Source: Aphelenchoides besseyi (taxonomy: Eukaryota > Nematoda > Chromadorea > Rhabditida > Aphelenchoididae). Taken from it: a DNA stretch of 64,000 nt. The position numbers and the translations under genes are program-made. The stretch is from positions 9,908,227 to 9,972,226 of the forward strand of contig JAMPIQ010000003.1 in NCBI GenBank assembly GCA_024699855.1, given 5' to 3'. Under the pieces are notes generated by a model. The model did no database searches. It worked only from the letters and a program-made list of their open reading frames with translations, and was not told where the DNA came from. Every line of letters begins with the position of its first letter. Within the stretch, counting starts at the first letter, position 1. Positions 1 through 10,103 of this stretch are shown here, one piece after another.

Positions 1-667
1 GAACCCGTCCAACAGTCACGTCCACTACCTAAATGGATTGAGTGTTGGCTTTTCTTTTCGACGATCACCTGCGCCTTCGACGCAGCTTACACGTTTCTTT
101 GGCCCAAAAGTCAGGATGGTGGTGCGTGGACAGTGATCTTTTACTTCTGTAAATTAAAGATGTTCAACGGGAAGTAAAAGCAATTGTAGGGCACTTGTAT
201 TCAACTGTTGACACACGATATAAAGATCCGACCGACGAGGTTCTTCGTTCGCATGAACAGATGATGTTGGTAGAGATCGTGATCAACTTGATTGCCGTAG
301 TTTCTGTAAGTTTGAATGAAATGGAAAAGAAGATGGAGTTTTCGTTTAGAATCATCGCTATTCCCCGCATACCAAACTCGTCGCTTTCATGGTCTCAGCC
401 TTCACGTTCTGGAAGACGGTCGCGTATCTGCTCATGTACGTGAACGGGAAAACGTACTTGAATCCTGCTGCACCGACTTGGAAAGTGATTTCGGTTTTTT
501 GGATTCCAAATTCGCTTTGGATCATCGTTCCATTGATCCTCATGCGTAGTTTGTGGCATCGTTTGGTTCCGGCAGCACCGGCAAACTTGTTACACGCAAA
601 TAAACGAAGCGCCGATGAAGGTCCGCACGTTCATTCTAATTTGTTAACTGGAAGCATTCAATCCTGA
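1..667 (+). CDS. EXPERA/emopamil-binding-like membrane protein, 5' partial
   Basis: The 3' part of a multi-pass membrane protein whose start lies before the window. Exons run about 1-148, 190-305 and 350-667, joined across two introns of 41-44 nt with GT donors and TAG acceptors. The joined frame contains a Trp-rich hydrophobic block with FDAAYTFLWPKS, then FYFWHLYSTVDTRYKD, a helix (VEIVINLIAVVS), another helix (FMVSAFTFWKTVAYLLMY) and a last block FWIPNSLWIIVPLILM. This helix order and the FWIPN...W.IVP ending resemble the EXPERA fold of EBP, TM6SF and TMEM97, which are ER sterol isomerases or sterol-binding proteins. The family call rests on remembered motifs. The hydrophilic C-tail is about 40 residues. 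A polyadenylation signal AATAAA lies near 757. Confidence 0.6.
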
Positions 668-838
668 AACCGTCTGTTTTACTAATTGGTGTGGGATATT
701 TGTTATTCGAATTGGGAAGTAGTTGGTTAGTTTGTCATATGAATGTGTTGTCTTGAATAAACAGTTTAAAATCAAATTGTGTTTATTGAAAGCTCCATGA
801 TCGAACGTGAAAGACAAACGAAGAATAAATACCGGGAA

Positions 839-1501
839 TTAAACTTTACATGTTTGATTTACAGTGTCGTTTATCGGATTTTCAATTGTCGAATTCTGAA
901 CGTTTTGGTGGAACTCAGAGGTTTTCAATTTGTTACGAAGTTCACGAATTTCATTGCGTAGCTCTCGGACCTTCAGTTCCGCTTCTTCTTTGGCTTCGAA
1001 GTATCTGAGAGTGTCTACCTGGAAGCAAATGTTTGATGAATAAAACTTGGAACGCACTTGAACATCTTGTAGGCTTTGCATTAGCTTGTCGATTGTGCTG
1101 CGTGCGGAATCTCGTTCGTTTCGTACCAACGACCATTTCTGTCTCCAGAGAGCCGTGCATTCAGCCCACCATTTCATCGTCTTTTCCATTTGAGTTGCTC
1201 GATCACGGGCCTAAAGTAGAGCAAAGTTTTAGACGATGATTCGTCAAATGTTTTACCTCGTTTAACATTTCGAGTCGTTTTCGTTCACACTTCTCCCATT
1301 CGTTGAAGGTCATTTGTCCTAAGGGAACATATTCGGTTTGGGTTTCTGAACAAAATCAATGATTTCAATTCTCGTTTGCTTACCTTCATCGAACTCATCT
1401 GCTTCACGATAGTACCGATTATGAACAATGGAATCGGATATCGAGGTCTCACAAACCGTCTCACAATCCTCTTCAAGTTCACTTCCGACCACACTTTCCA
1501 T
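839..1501 (-). CDS. CCDC102A/B-like coiled-coil protein
   Basis: Read on the minus strand from ATG at 1501 (MESVVGSELEED) to TAA at 839. An acidic N-terminus is followed by FNEWEKCERKR, ARDRATQMEKTMKWWAEC and WRQKWSLVRNERD, then a heptad-rich helix. The block QMEKTM.WW..CTA.WR.KW..VR.ER is the hallmark of vertebrate CCDC102A, a myosin-like coiled-coil protein. This protein, at about 190 residues, is much shorter than the vertebrate one. Three introns are inferred. The last, about 39 nt near the end of LMQSLQDVQ, is a multiple of three and has no stop, so it could also be retained as coding sequence. No membrane segment is seen. The cellular role is unknown. Confidence 0.7.
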
Positions 1502-1727
1502 TGCAAATAAAATCAAATACTCAACTTTTCGAAATGACCACTTGTTTCTTGAGCCCTCGTACTGCCAGCCTCTGGCCCAAGTTTTGGATTGCCGCCTTCC
1601 ACTGCCGTCATTTCGATCGTTAAACTCGTGAGCTAATCGAAAGTCAGTTGGTCACTTTTGGTTTTCATCTCACATGTGTAGAAGATAGGTGATCATAAGC
1701 GTAGTTTATTCGAGCACAAAAAGAAGG

Positions 1728-2044
1728 TTAGTGGTCATCGATATGGGCGAACGAAGTTGATAGTTGAGTTTGATTATTGAGAGTCGGTTTTCGCTTCTCC
1801 GGTGTCCGACCACTACAACGATTGGATAAATCGTGGGTGTTGGCTAGACTTACAAATGGAATAGTCCCGAACTGGCACTGCAAAAAATCAAACACATCAC
1901 AAATGTCAAAGCGAGAAGAGCACCGAAAAGAGCAAGTGCCGCATAAACCTTCAGAAGCCGATGATAATCGACGGTAATCAAACAATTGTTCCACGGATAT
2001 GTTATGTTCGTGCATGGACTCCAATTGCTGTTTCTGTATGTCAT
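1728..2044 (-). CDS. Small single-pass membrane protein, W-C-C-H family (copy 1)
   Basis: A 91-residue protein from ATG at 2044, with one intron of about 41 nt (GTAAGT...TTGTAG) after the membrane helix. The short outer part reads NWSPC-x9-C-x-I-x4-H, followed by one long hydrophobic helix (VYAALALFGALLALTF...), then Cys/Ser residues and a basic C-tail (GRTPEKRK). The Trp, both Cys, the Ile, the His and the phase-2 intron match those of the gene at 21138-21478 in spacing, so the two are paralogues. I recognise no named family. The probable topology is a short extracellular N-terminus with a disulfide and a cytoplasmic tail. An overlapping ORF in another frame is a shadow. Confidence 0.65.
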
Positions 2045-2367
2045 GATGACAAGTAACGACCGGGTTTCGGTAAAAGCTATTTTGAAAGTGTTTTGTGAAT
2101 TTGCATGTTTGCATTCACGAGAACTTTGGTTCCTGTTGGAGTTGTGATAAATTTAAAAGGGTTTTTGTGAGAACCAGAACACGACGAGAAAACCACGGGT
2201 TCCAAGTACTTAGTTGACTGGAGAGCAATCAATACGCGATAGTTTCGAGTACGTTGAGATTTGTCCGTTCCAACAAGTCTTTTGCCAAAATTCTACGTTC
2301 TACTTTGCAATCAAAAGTCTTCGTGAAGTTTTCATTCGATCGTAATTCGAGATTTCAGGTTCGCACA

Positions 2368-2646
2368 ATGACAACTCAACTCCAAAAGTACTTGGTTCGT
2401 GCATCGCCGTTTGTGGCGCTGTGGATTTTGTTGTTCTCCAATCTGTTCGATCTGTCGACAACCAATCGAACGTTCTACGTCTACTACGTGCCGGCAATTG
2501 CAATCGTTCTTTTCGGCTTGTACGCACTTCTGACGGTGATATCCGGCGCGTTGAACATCAACGATTGTGCCGATGCTCAAACCGAACTGCATCGTGAGAT
2601 CGAAGCGACGAAGAAGGAGCTTCGAAAACGTAAAATCATTGAATGA
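2368..2646 (+). CDS. dpm-3: DPM3, dolichol-phosphate mannosyltransferase subunit 3
   Basis: A 92-residue protein starting at the Met of MTTQLQKYLVRA. Two hydrophobic helices (PFVALWILLFSNLF and YVPAIAIVLFGLYALLTVI) are followed by INDCADAQTELHREIEATKK and a basic end. The C-x2-A-x3-EL-x2-I-x2-AK-x2-L signature and the two-helix layout are those of DPM3, which anchors the catalytic subunit DPM1 to DPM2 in the ER membrane to make dolichol-phosphate-mannose for N-glycans, GPI anchors and O-mannose. The frame is open further upstream, but a TTTCAG sits about 9 nt before this ATG. That suggests an intron or trans-splice acceptor and supports the shorter start. The length fits the family. Confidence 0.85.
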   Translation: MTTQLQKYLVRASPFVALWILLFSNLFDLSTTNRTFYVYYVPAIAIVLFGLYALLTVISGALNINDCADAQTELHREIEATKKELRKRKIIE

Positions 2647-2854
2647 AACTGCGTTCCCATTCCACACGTTCATTCCACTCGTTTTTGCCGGTCAATTCTC
2701 ATAAACACTTTAATTTGGTTTCTATTCGTTCTCGTGCGTCTTAAACGCATTCGTATCGCTTGTTGTTTGTTGATAAAAGTAAAGGAATTAGAGAAACTGT
2801 TGAAACAATTGGAGCATAAAGAAACGTTTGAGGTTGACCGTATTACGGTTAGCT

Positions 2855-4530
2855 ATGGACAGTGAATTTAGAGAGCCGAGAAGCCGCCGAAGGCGTGAGT
2901 TTTCTTTCGGATGATTGATCTTGTTCAGTTTTTAGGGTATCAGGGTCACATCGATAATCTGAATGAAACCAACGAGTATCCGCTACTCCCGAATCTGCCA
3001 GCCATCTTTGACAACGAAGAAGTGCAGACGAATGTGGTTCATGGAGACGTGAACATCTTTCCTGAACAGTGAGTTTGTGATTCTCAAATTGGAACAAAAG
3101 CTTTCAGATTCACGAGCTTCGATCAGCTCAAGTGTCTTGATCCAATTGTATTCCGAAACTTGAGGGCCGCACAATTGGAGCGTCCGACTGTCACTCAGAA
3201 ATACATGATTCAACACATCTATTGGAGTCAGAAAGATGTTTTCGTTCAAGCCACCTCTCGTACCGGCAAAACCTACGGCTACACATTGCCGTTGATTGCG
3301 AAAATTAGCGAGTGGAAGATCAAGAAGTCGAGCAAACGCTGCAACTCGCCGTATGCGATTATTATGGTTCCAACAAAAACCCTTGGCTATCAAACCTACA
3401 GAGACATCACATTGCTTACAAGTGGTAAGAAAAATAAATGAGAATTGAGTTGATTTGTGGTTTTAGGTTCATCGGTCAGTTGTGCTCATGCACTCGGTGG
3501 GGTTTCAATGCGTGAGACGAACGACGAGTTTAAACGTGGCTGCGACATTGTGGTGGGAACTCCCGGTCGTGTTTGCCATTTAATCGAGGAAAATCGACTT
3601 CTTTTTCACAATCTTCGCTTTATGGTTTACGACGAAGCAGACGAGATTTTCTTGAACTTCGGTGGCAAAGGTATGGACGCCGATGTTCATAAGATAATCA
3701 AAGAGTTGAAGATAGCTGTAAGTTAACAACATCTGGAGGACTCAAATCAACGGTCTACAGATTGGAGATGCTTTAGATCGACCGCAAATTCGCTCCGTTT
3801 TCTGCTCTGCCACTTTCAATGCTACATCAATGTTATTCGATAGCGTACTCTTTCAACCCAACTATCGAGTTAACATTACCATTGGAAAAGAGAACGTTAC
3901 TCCCAAATACATTAAACACAATTTCATTTTTGTGGTGAGTTCAAAGGCTTGACGACTGTTAGATTCGTGTTTTCAGCAGAAACAAGCCGAAAAGAGCGCC
4001 GTCTTCGCGGAGATGTTGCCAACATTTCAATCGCTCGGACAAACGATCGTGTTCGTGAATCGCGAAACCGAAACAATCACGAACGCGATCTTTCAAACGT
4101 TGTCTCCCAATTCGTACGTAGCTCACGAGCTGCGAGCTGACAATTATGCCAAAGAGAACTTGCGTGCAATCACCGAAATTCGTGACAATTTTGCCGACTT
4201 TTTGGTGGCCACCCGAATCGGAGCTCGTGGTCTAAACTTCCCGTCGTGTCGTTGTGTTGTCAACTACGACATATCGCGCGATCGATACGAGCTTCTGAAT
4301 CGTTTGAGTCGATGTGCGTTGGCCGGTGCTGAAGCCATGACTTTCACATTCTTTGCCATGGACACCGATCTCAGCATTGCATCGTGGTTATGTCAAGTGG
4401 GTTCGTCAATCGAAGTTGTGGCTAATCACTTGGCTTTCAGTTGTTAGAAGATACAAATCAACCGGTACCTGTGACATTGAAGGAAGCGGCAAATCGATAT
4501 ATAGTTACGAGCAAATCGATCGTTCGTTAG
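2855..4530 (+). CDS. DEAD-box RNA helicase-like protein with degenerate core motifs
   Basis: Six short introns join into one frame from MDSEFREPRSRRRR to TAG at 4528. The core resembles the DDX3/Vasa group. A Q-motif region ends in PTVTQ. Motif I is ATSRTGKT, Ia is PTKTLGYQ, the TPGR motif is kept, motif II is YDEADEIF and motif III is SAT. Motif V reads ATRIGARGLNFP and motif VI reads NRLSRCALAG. Motif VI normally reads HRxGRxGRxG; here the His and the last Arg are lost, which predicts weak or absent ATP hydrolysis. Lys of GKT and the DEAD box remain, so RNA or ATP binding may persist. The short N-terminus (about 60 residues) lacks RGG repeats. A germline or helicase-decoy role would be inference only. 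Confidence 0.8.
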
Positions 4531-4946
4531 TTGCCATCAACGTTTTTGTAACTCCGAGACGTTTGCGGGTTAATTTTCTGTTTAATCTGAATAAATATGT
4601 CATTAGTGACGTGACGAAAATTTGTTTGCAATTACGAGTCTTTGTCACTTGCACATTCCAATTGAATATCGTCGTTTTTTCTGAACACCTATTTGACAAG
4701 TTGGAGCTTCTTGGCCATTGAGATCACTTAATGGTTGAAGACGAGTTGTTTACTATCGGCTACATCTCTTCCTTTGTAGGTGGTGTACAGAGGCGAAAGA
4801 GTCGAATTTGCAAGCAAAGAATATCGCGATTACGCAATTGGTAATTTGCTTTCCCACGACTTTCAGGAGTCAGTTGGGATAGAAATTTTGTGGTAAGCGG
4901 TTGCTCTATTTTTCTTTGAGTTCAAACACATCGATTTGAAGTCGGG

Positions 4947-7750
4947 ATGATTCAATTGAAGTCGGAAATAGCGCTGATGGATACGGCCGTCGATCAGACG
5001 GACGAGAAGCTTCTGATGGTAAGTAGATGGAAGAAGTGTCGATCATTTTTGTTCAGGCCATCAGATCGATTAGTCGTCCCGATCTGAGCGTTCCGATTAG
5101 TTCCGCCGACACGTCGACTTCTACTGCTGCCTTCAAAATGGGCGACTTGGTTTTTCTTCACACGTTCACGTGGAATGAGCTGCCGGCGATGTTCAAACAA
5201 CTGCGATACAAATTCAAAGAGTCGCTTTATAACGTGAGTTCAGAGAAGTTGTCTGCGTACATAGTAATCATTTGCAGTTTGTCTTCTGTGTTGGTTACAT
5301 TTTGAAATGTGAGAACGAACTGACCGCTCGAGTTCGCTTCTTCACACGACAAACTGATGGAGCGACTGTAACCAACGACTATGTTGTGCCCTGCAGTGCT
5401 CTGCAACGTCCGAATCAACATTTGCGTTTTCAATCGAACGATCTTCTTGTTTTCGTTGATTTGGAGTCGGTGAGCAAACGGATGATGTTGAACAAGTGAA
5501 TCGTCAATTTTGTAGGAAACTCAGAAAGTGATGATCGTCCGTAACACGAAAGCCAACGGACAGATTTTGATTTTGGAATCCATGAACGACTCGTCAACCA
5601 TAGAAGTCAACGGAAAACAAGTGAGTATTGAATGAGCGGATAGAATACCAGATACATTTAGCACATTCTCGTTCCAGTCTACAATTCACAAAACCAATCG
5701 ATGATCGAACAAATGGATGCTGGTGATGTTCAAGAATTGGACAACGATCGTTTTATGCGTCGTCTTCTCATCAACGAAAAGCCTCAAAAAGTGACATACG
5801 AATATGCCATTCAAGTTCTTAAAAACACACTCGAAACTCGTGACGATCGTTACCTACGTGAAGCCTGTGCACTTGTTCCAAATTTTGTGAGTTGGAAAGC
5901 AACAGATCATTGACTTTGTTCGCAGGTTAACTCGATGATTGGCGACTCAATTGCACTTGTCGAGGCGATCAAATTGGAGTGTCCGTACTTGGTTTCGCTT
6001 CTACTCGCTTGTGGTGCCAATCCGAATGTTCGTGATCGTCGTGGAAACTCGCTTCTGCACATTGCGGTTGAACTGTGAGTTTGAAGATGATAGTCGCATA
6101 ACGGATGGCTTTGTAGAGGTTGTTTCGATGTTATTCGAGCATTAGCATTGAATATGCCCAACGCATTAAATACTCCGAATCTGTCGGCCAATACGCCATT
6201 TCACATCGCTTGTAAAGCCAAGAACCGTGACTTGATTGTCAAGTTGTTGAATATGTCGAAGCTCGATCCAACTTATCGTAATGGTGATGGCTTCACCGGA
6301 CTTCACGAATTAATTCGAATGCCCGAAAACGACGAACAACGTGCTCGTTGCATTGAGGCCTTTGTACACACTAACAAAACAATTCGAACTCGTGTGCTCA
6401 GCGCAACAACTCAACTCGGACTCACACCATTGATGGCGGCAATCTATTGGAAGAAAGACGAGTGAATGAAACTGATTGAAGCTCATTTATACTTTAAACT
6501 TTTTTAGAGCATTTCGTATTCTTCTTCGCACATGTCCAACCGGAGATTCGATGATTGGCACCGAAGACATGGAAGTCTCGTTGGTTCAGGCGTTGGCGCG
6601 TAGTGGAAACTTTCGGTTGTTCAAACAAATTGTCGATGTAAGTTCGAGGGTCGAAGCCTTCTGATATGTTTTCGTAGAAATGTAATGGTAACTATTTGGA
6701 AACATCGACTGGTCGTACGGTCTTGCATTTCGCCGTTGAAGGATGGAACGGGACAAAAGCCGACGACTACAATCGCTGTCGTATCATTGAGTTTTTGAGT
6801 TGTGCCGGCGATTATCAGATTCTGAACAAGGCGGACGCGTTCGGCAACACACCAATTCATCAACTCGCACTCTACGTCAACGAATTGGATAAAAAGTCGC
6901 CGTTTGATATTCTGATCTTTCCCTCGATCATCGCTGCAAAAATGTCGGTACGTTTGGTTAGTGCAATAGAGTGTCTTATTCACTTCATTTTTCTGTTCAG
7001 AATCTGGCGGATATGTTGGCGGCAAGCAAAATGAACTATCCGTTGGCTACTTTGTGCTTCTTATCGGCCTGTGGTGCCGATTTTCAACGCAAGAATGCGG
7101 ACGAGAAGTCGCCGTTGGATTTGATCGATCGCGTCGAAGTTCGAGTTCTGTTGTCCGATTGTGCGAAATACGGAGTCAAGCAAGTGATTATATACGAGTT
7201 CGGAACCAGTGCAAGATTTCAGCGAATGGCTCGAGACAGGACTTCCGAAGGCAGCGTCGAAGTTGAAGAAGCGAACGTGCTACAATTGTCGAGCCGAAAT
7301 GGAAATTCGCAATGTGGTCTACTGTTTGCCCTGTCAACACTACTTCGCGTGTGCCGAATGTCGTCATCAACTCAAACCGATTAATCAGTGTTTGATTTGT
7401 ACGGAAAACATTCGATCCATTCGCGTGATTATCAATGGAAACGACGAGGTTTTGTTCCGCGACAATATGACCGTTCAGTACGCTCCGGATGGTCGATGTA
7501 AGTCGATGATGAAGTTCATAGCATGTATGAATCGGCTTCAGTGGTCAGCGAAGTGATTGAGGAGATGAAAGGACAAATCTCGGCGCTGGAGGACCACGTT
7601 CTGTGTGGAATTTGCATGGAGGAAAAGACGAAGGTGGCTTTCGGTTGTGGACACACGGCTTGCGATGAATGTGCTCGTCAAATGCGTAAGAAGACGAATT
7701 CGTGCCACGTGTGTCGTCAAACAATCGTCAACTCTATAACCATCTATTGA
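4947..7750 (+). CDS. Mindbomb-like E3 ubiquitin ligase (ankyrin repeats plus C-terminal RINGs)
   Basis: A multi-exon gene. After an N-terminal region with no obvious zinc finger (GDLVFLHTFTW...) come ankyrin repeats from about 5930 to 7170 (ACGANPNVRDRRGNSLLHIA, GLTPLMAAIYW, NTPIHQLALYV). A RING-like module follows (CYNCRAEM...CLPCQHYFACAEC...CLIC), then a short coiled coil and a final RING (CGICMEE...GCGHTACDEC...CHVCRQTI) ending ITIY. The order and the last-RING ending match mindbomb (MIB1/2), ligases that trigger endocytosis of Notch ligands. The intron before the first RING works only with a GC donor at 7180. More coding sequence may lie upstream from about 4781 (VVYRGERVEF), joined through a 26-nt intron at 4841-4866, so the true start is unsure. 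No ZZ finger and no clear MIB/HERC2 pair were seen. Confidence 0.75.
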
Positions 7751-8849
7751 GCTTTTGTTTTTTCTGGAAAGTAAACTTTGATTTTTACTGTCGGTTACAT
7801 TGTAGTCTTGAGACCAACGGAGGCGTATTGCGTTTCTGTCTCCATTCTCATGAACCCAACGGTCGGCAATACGGTCGTTCGAACGGCATACGGTTTTCAC
7901 GTATACAACTTCAGAAAATTTTACTCACAAGTCAGTTCGAAAGTTCAATTTGTCAAGTGAAACCCAAAAGATTTGACTATGTACAGGGAATGAAGTCTAT
8001 AGTAGTGGCTTATGAGAAAAGAAGGAGACGAAGAAAGATCGGTTTTTTGACTCGACAATCATGTGAGATGTTTTGGTTTGAGACGTGTAATTGGTCGGAT
8101 ACAATACGAGAAATGAAATTGGAGAGTAGAATTGGAGGTTTCACGAATGAACGTAACCAAAGTTATAATTTCAGCTGTCAATGTAACATTTTTGTTCATG
8201 TTCCTTCAACTGTTATAAACGTTTTCATTGTGAACTTTTCGGAATTTGAATGTCGTGAGAGTTTTCGTCCAATTCCGCTTAGCCGAGCCACACACATGAT
8301 CATGTTGCGGATTTGCAACTGTGAAATGTGGCTGACCGTAGGATTTAAAGCAAGATTTTTGTGGTCACTTTCTTCTGTTGCACTCAATTAGTTGGTAAGG
8401 AAGTTGTTAAGAGAAACATACTCGTGAGTTGAACGTGTGAATGTTAGTTGCAGTCAACGAGTTAGCAACACATATCAGAAGGAAGAGCGTTGACATTACG
8501 GACACACATCTGCGTGAGCATTTGACGTCGATGTTGAAACGGGCTTGAACAAAAATGAACGCGTGTGGACGCCATGGAGTTAAACCTTCAATCCTATAGT
8601 TTCCCACCGATTTCGACTAAGTGAACGAATTGAAACATTGTTTATAAGCGGTTGACTATGGAATGGTTATTCTGGACAGTTGCGATCGTGAATTCCAACA
8701 AACTTTCTGCGAAATTGATTGTGAAACTTCATTAGACTTATTTCTGTTAAAGTTGTCGGCTTTTTAGTTTTTGCGTGAGATTCAAGCATACGGTTAAGCG
8801 TTGAACTTTCGAGCAAAATTGTTATTTGATAATTTTTGAATGATTACAG
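7751..8849. other. Intergenic stretch before the chemoreceptor
   Basis: No gene that I can defend. A 690-nt open frame on the plus strand overlaps the end of the ligase gene but has no recognisable motif and runs opposite pyrimidine-rich DNA. A short minus frame near 8407-8607 contains a signal-peptide-like start (MSTLFLLICVANS) but cannot be joined cleanly to a second exon. Confidence 0.5.
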
Positions 8850-10103
8850 ATGAACAATCTTATCAGCACAACCATTACGAGTCTTGACTATTCGAAGGCC
8901 CATAATTGTCCGGATGTCATTCACAGAGCTGTCTTATGTGTTTATATTGTTATTGTTAGCGTTCTAAACTTACTGCTGCTCTATCTAATTTTCTTCAAAA
9001 CAATCAAAGCAATGGCCGATTACAAGATGGTTCTCTACACTACGACAATCATCGATTTCACAAGTGCGTGGTCACAGTTTTTGATTGGAATTGTAGGTTG
9101 CAAGTGTTAACTCTCTCGATTGAACGTCTTATTTCAGCGTCCAACTCTTGAAAACGATATGCAAACTTTTAACTTCGATGGATTTCTACCATATTGGGTA
9201 GCCGATTGGTCGATTTTTGCGGGTGGAAATTTACATTGGTTGGCATTATTTGAGACGTTCAGTTCAGACTTTTCTTTCGCCTTCAGTATCATGCCGTTTC
9301 TTTATCGTTATTTCGCTGTTTGTTGGTAAGTTTTCTATGCGGATTACAAGTTCAATTTTACATTTTTTTCTTTTGTAAACAAAGGTTAGGTGATAGACTT
9401 AACCTTCTAGTACAATTTCAGGGATTGGAAGTTGCGGTTTTGGCAGTTTTCCATTCTAACCTTTTGTACTGCGTGGTTGGCGGCCTGGAGTTCGGGATCG
9501 TACGCGTGGATGGGAAGTGTGTTCTACGAACAAAATTCACCTGGAGTCTTCTTCAATCCGAGGTGTGTGAGACCGATGACTTCGTGGACTAGTGCGCAAA
9601 GTGAATCCAATCTGAATCCCGCTCTATACTATTGGATGTTTCGTGGTTGGAGCTACGGTTATTGGGGAATTTTGTACAGTTACGCATCGTTATTCTATTG
9701 CGGTTGGCGTATCTATGTGCGAGTTAGTTCCGACGCGTTTGTGTTCGAATCCAAGAAGGCACGAGTAGCGGCACGACAATTGACTTTAACGATCACATTG
9801 CAAGCACTTTGTCCGCTGATCGTAACCGGCGGTTCGCTGATCTTCCTCTACATTGGGCTCAAAACCGAATTTCACAAAGTGGATTCGTTCGTCGTTCTCT
9901 TCTACTCTTTCATGGTGTTTCCGATCTTGAATCCACTCATCAGCTTGATTTTCATATCATCCTATAGGAGATTCTTGGTCGGGTGTTTCTCTCGGGTCTT
10001 CGGTTTTTATCGTTGCTATTCTTCTACCCGCGTGGTACCCAATGGTATTATCATTCAGACCACAAGTTTCTCGGTGACATCACGACACAAAAACGAGTCC
10101 TAA
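8850..10103 (+). CDS. Nematode seven-transmembrane chemoreceptor (Str/Srd-type)
   Basis: Three exons join into about 370 residues from MNNLISTTITS to TAA at 10101. Seven hydrophobic helices are visible, starting with AVLCVYIVIVSVLNLLLLYL. Diagnostic positions are MPFLYRYFAVCW at the end of the third helix and FPILNPLISLIFISSYRRF at the end of the seventh, the usual ending of the nematode str/srd/srj receptors. Such receptors sit in the cilia of sensory neurons and detect odours or pheromones. The second intron is about 90 nt, longer than most here. The tail is short and ends NES. The ligand is unknown, and placement in one subfamily is not certain. Confidence 0.8.

Noticed and set aside
7702..8391. 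Long plus-strand open frame (229 codons) after the mindbomb-like gene
   Set aside because: It begins inside the final RING exon in another frame, has no motif, and its codons mirror a pyrimidine-rich stretch.
8407..8607. Minus-strand frame with a signal-peptide-like start
   Set aside because: The hydrophobic start is plausible, but no acceptor joins it in frame to the neighbouring open exon, so only a tiny peptide would result.
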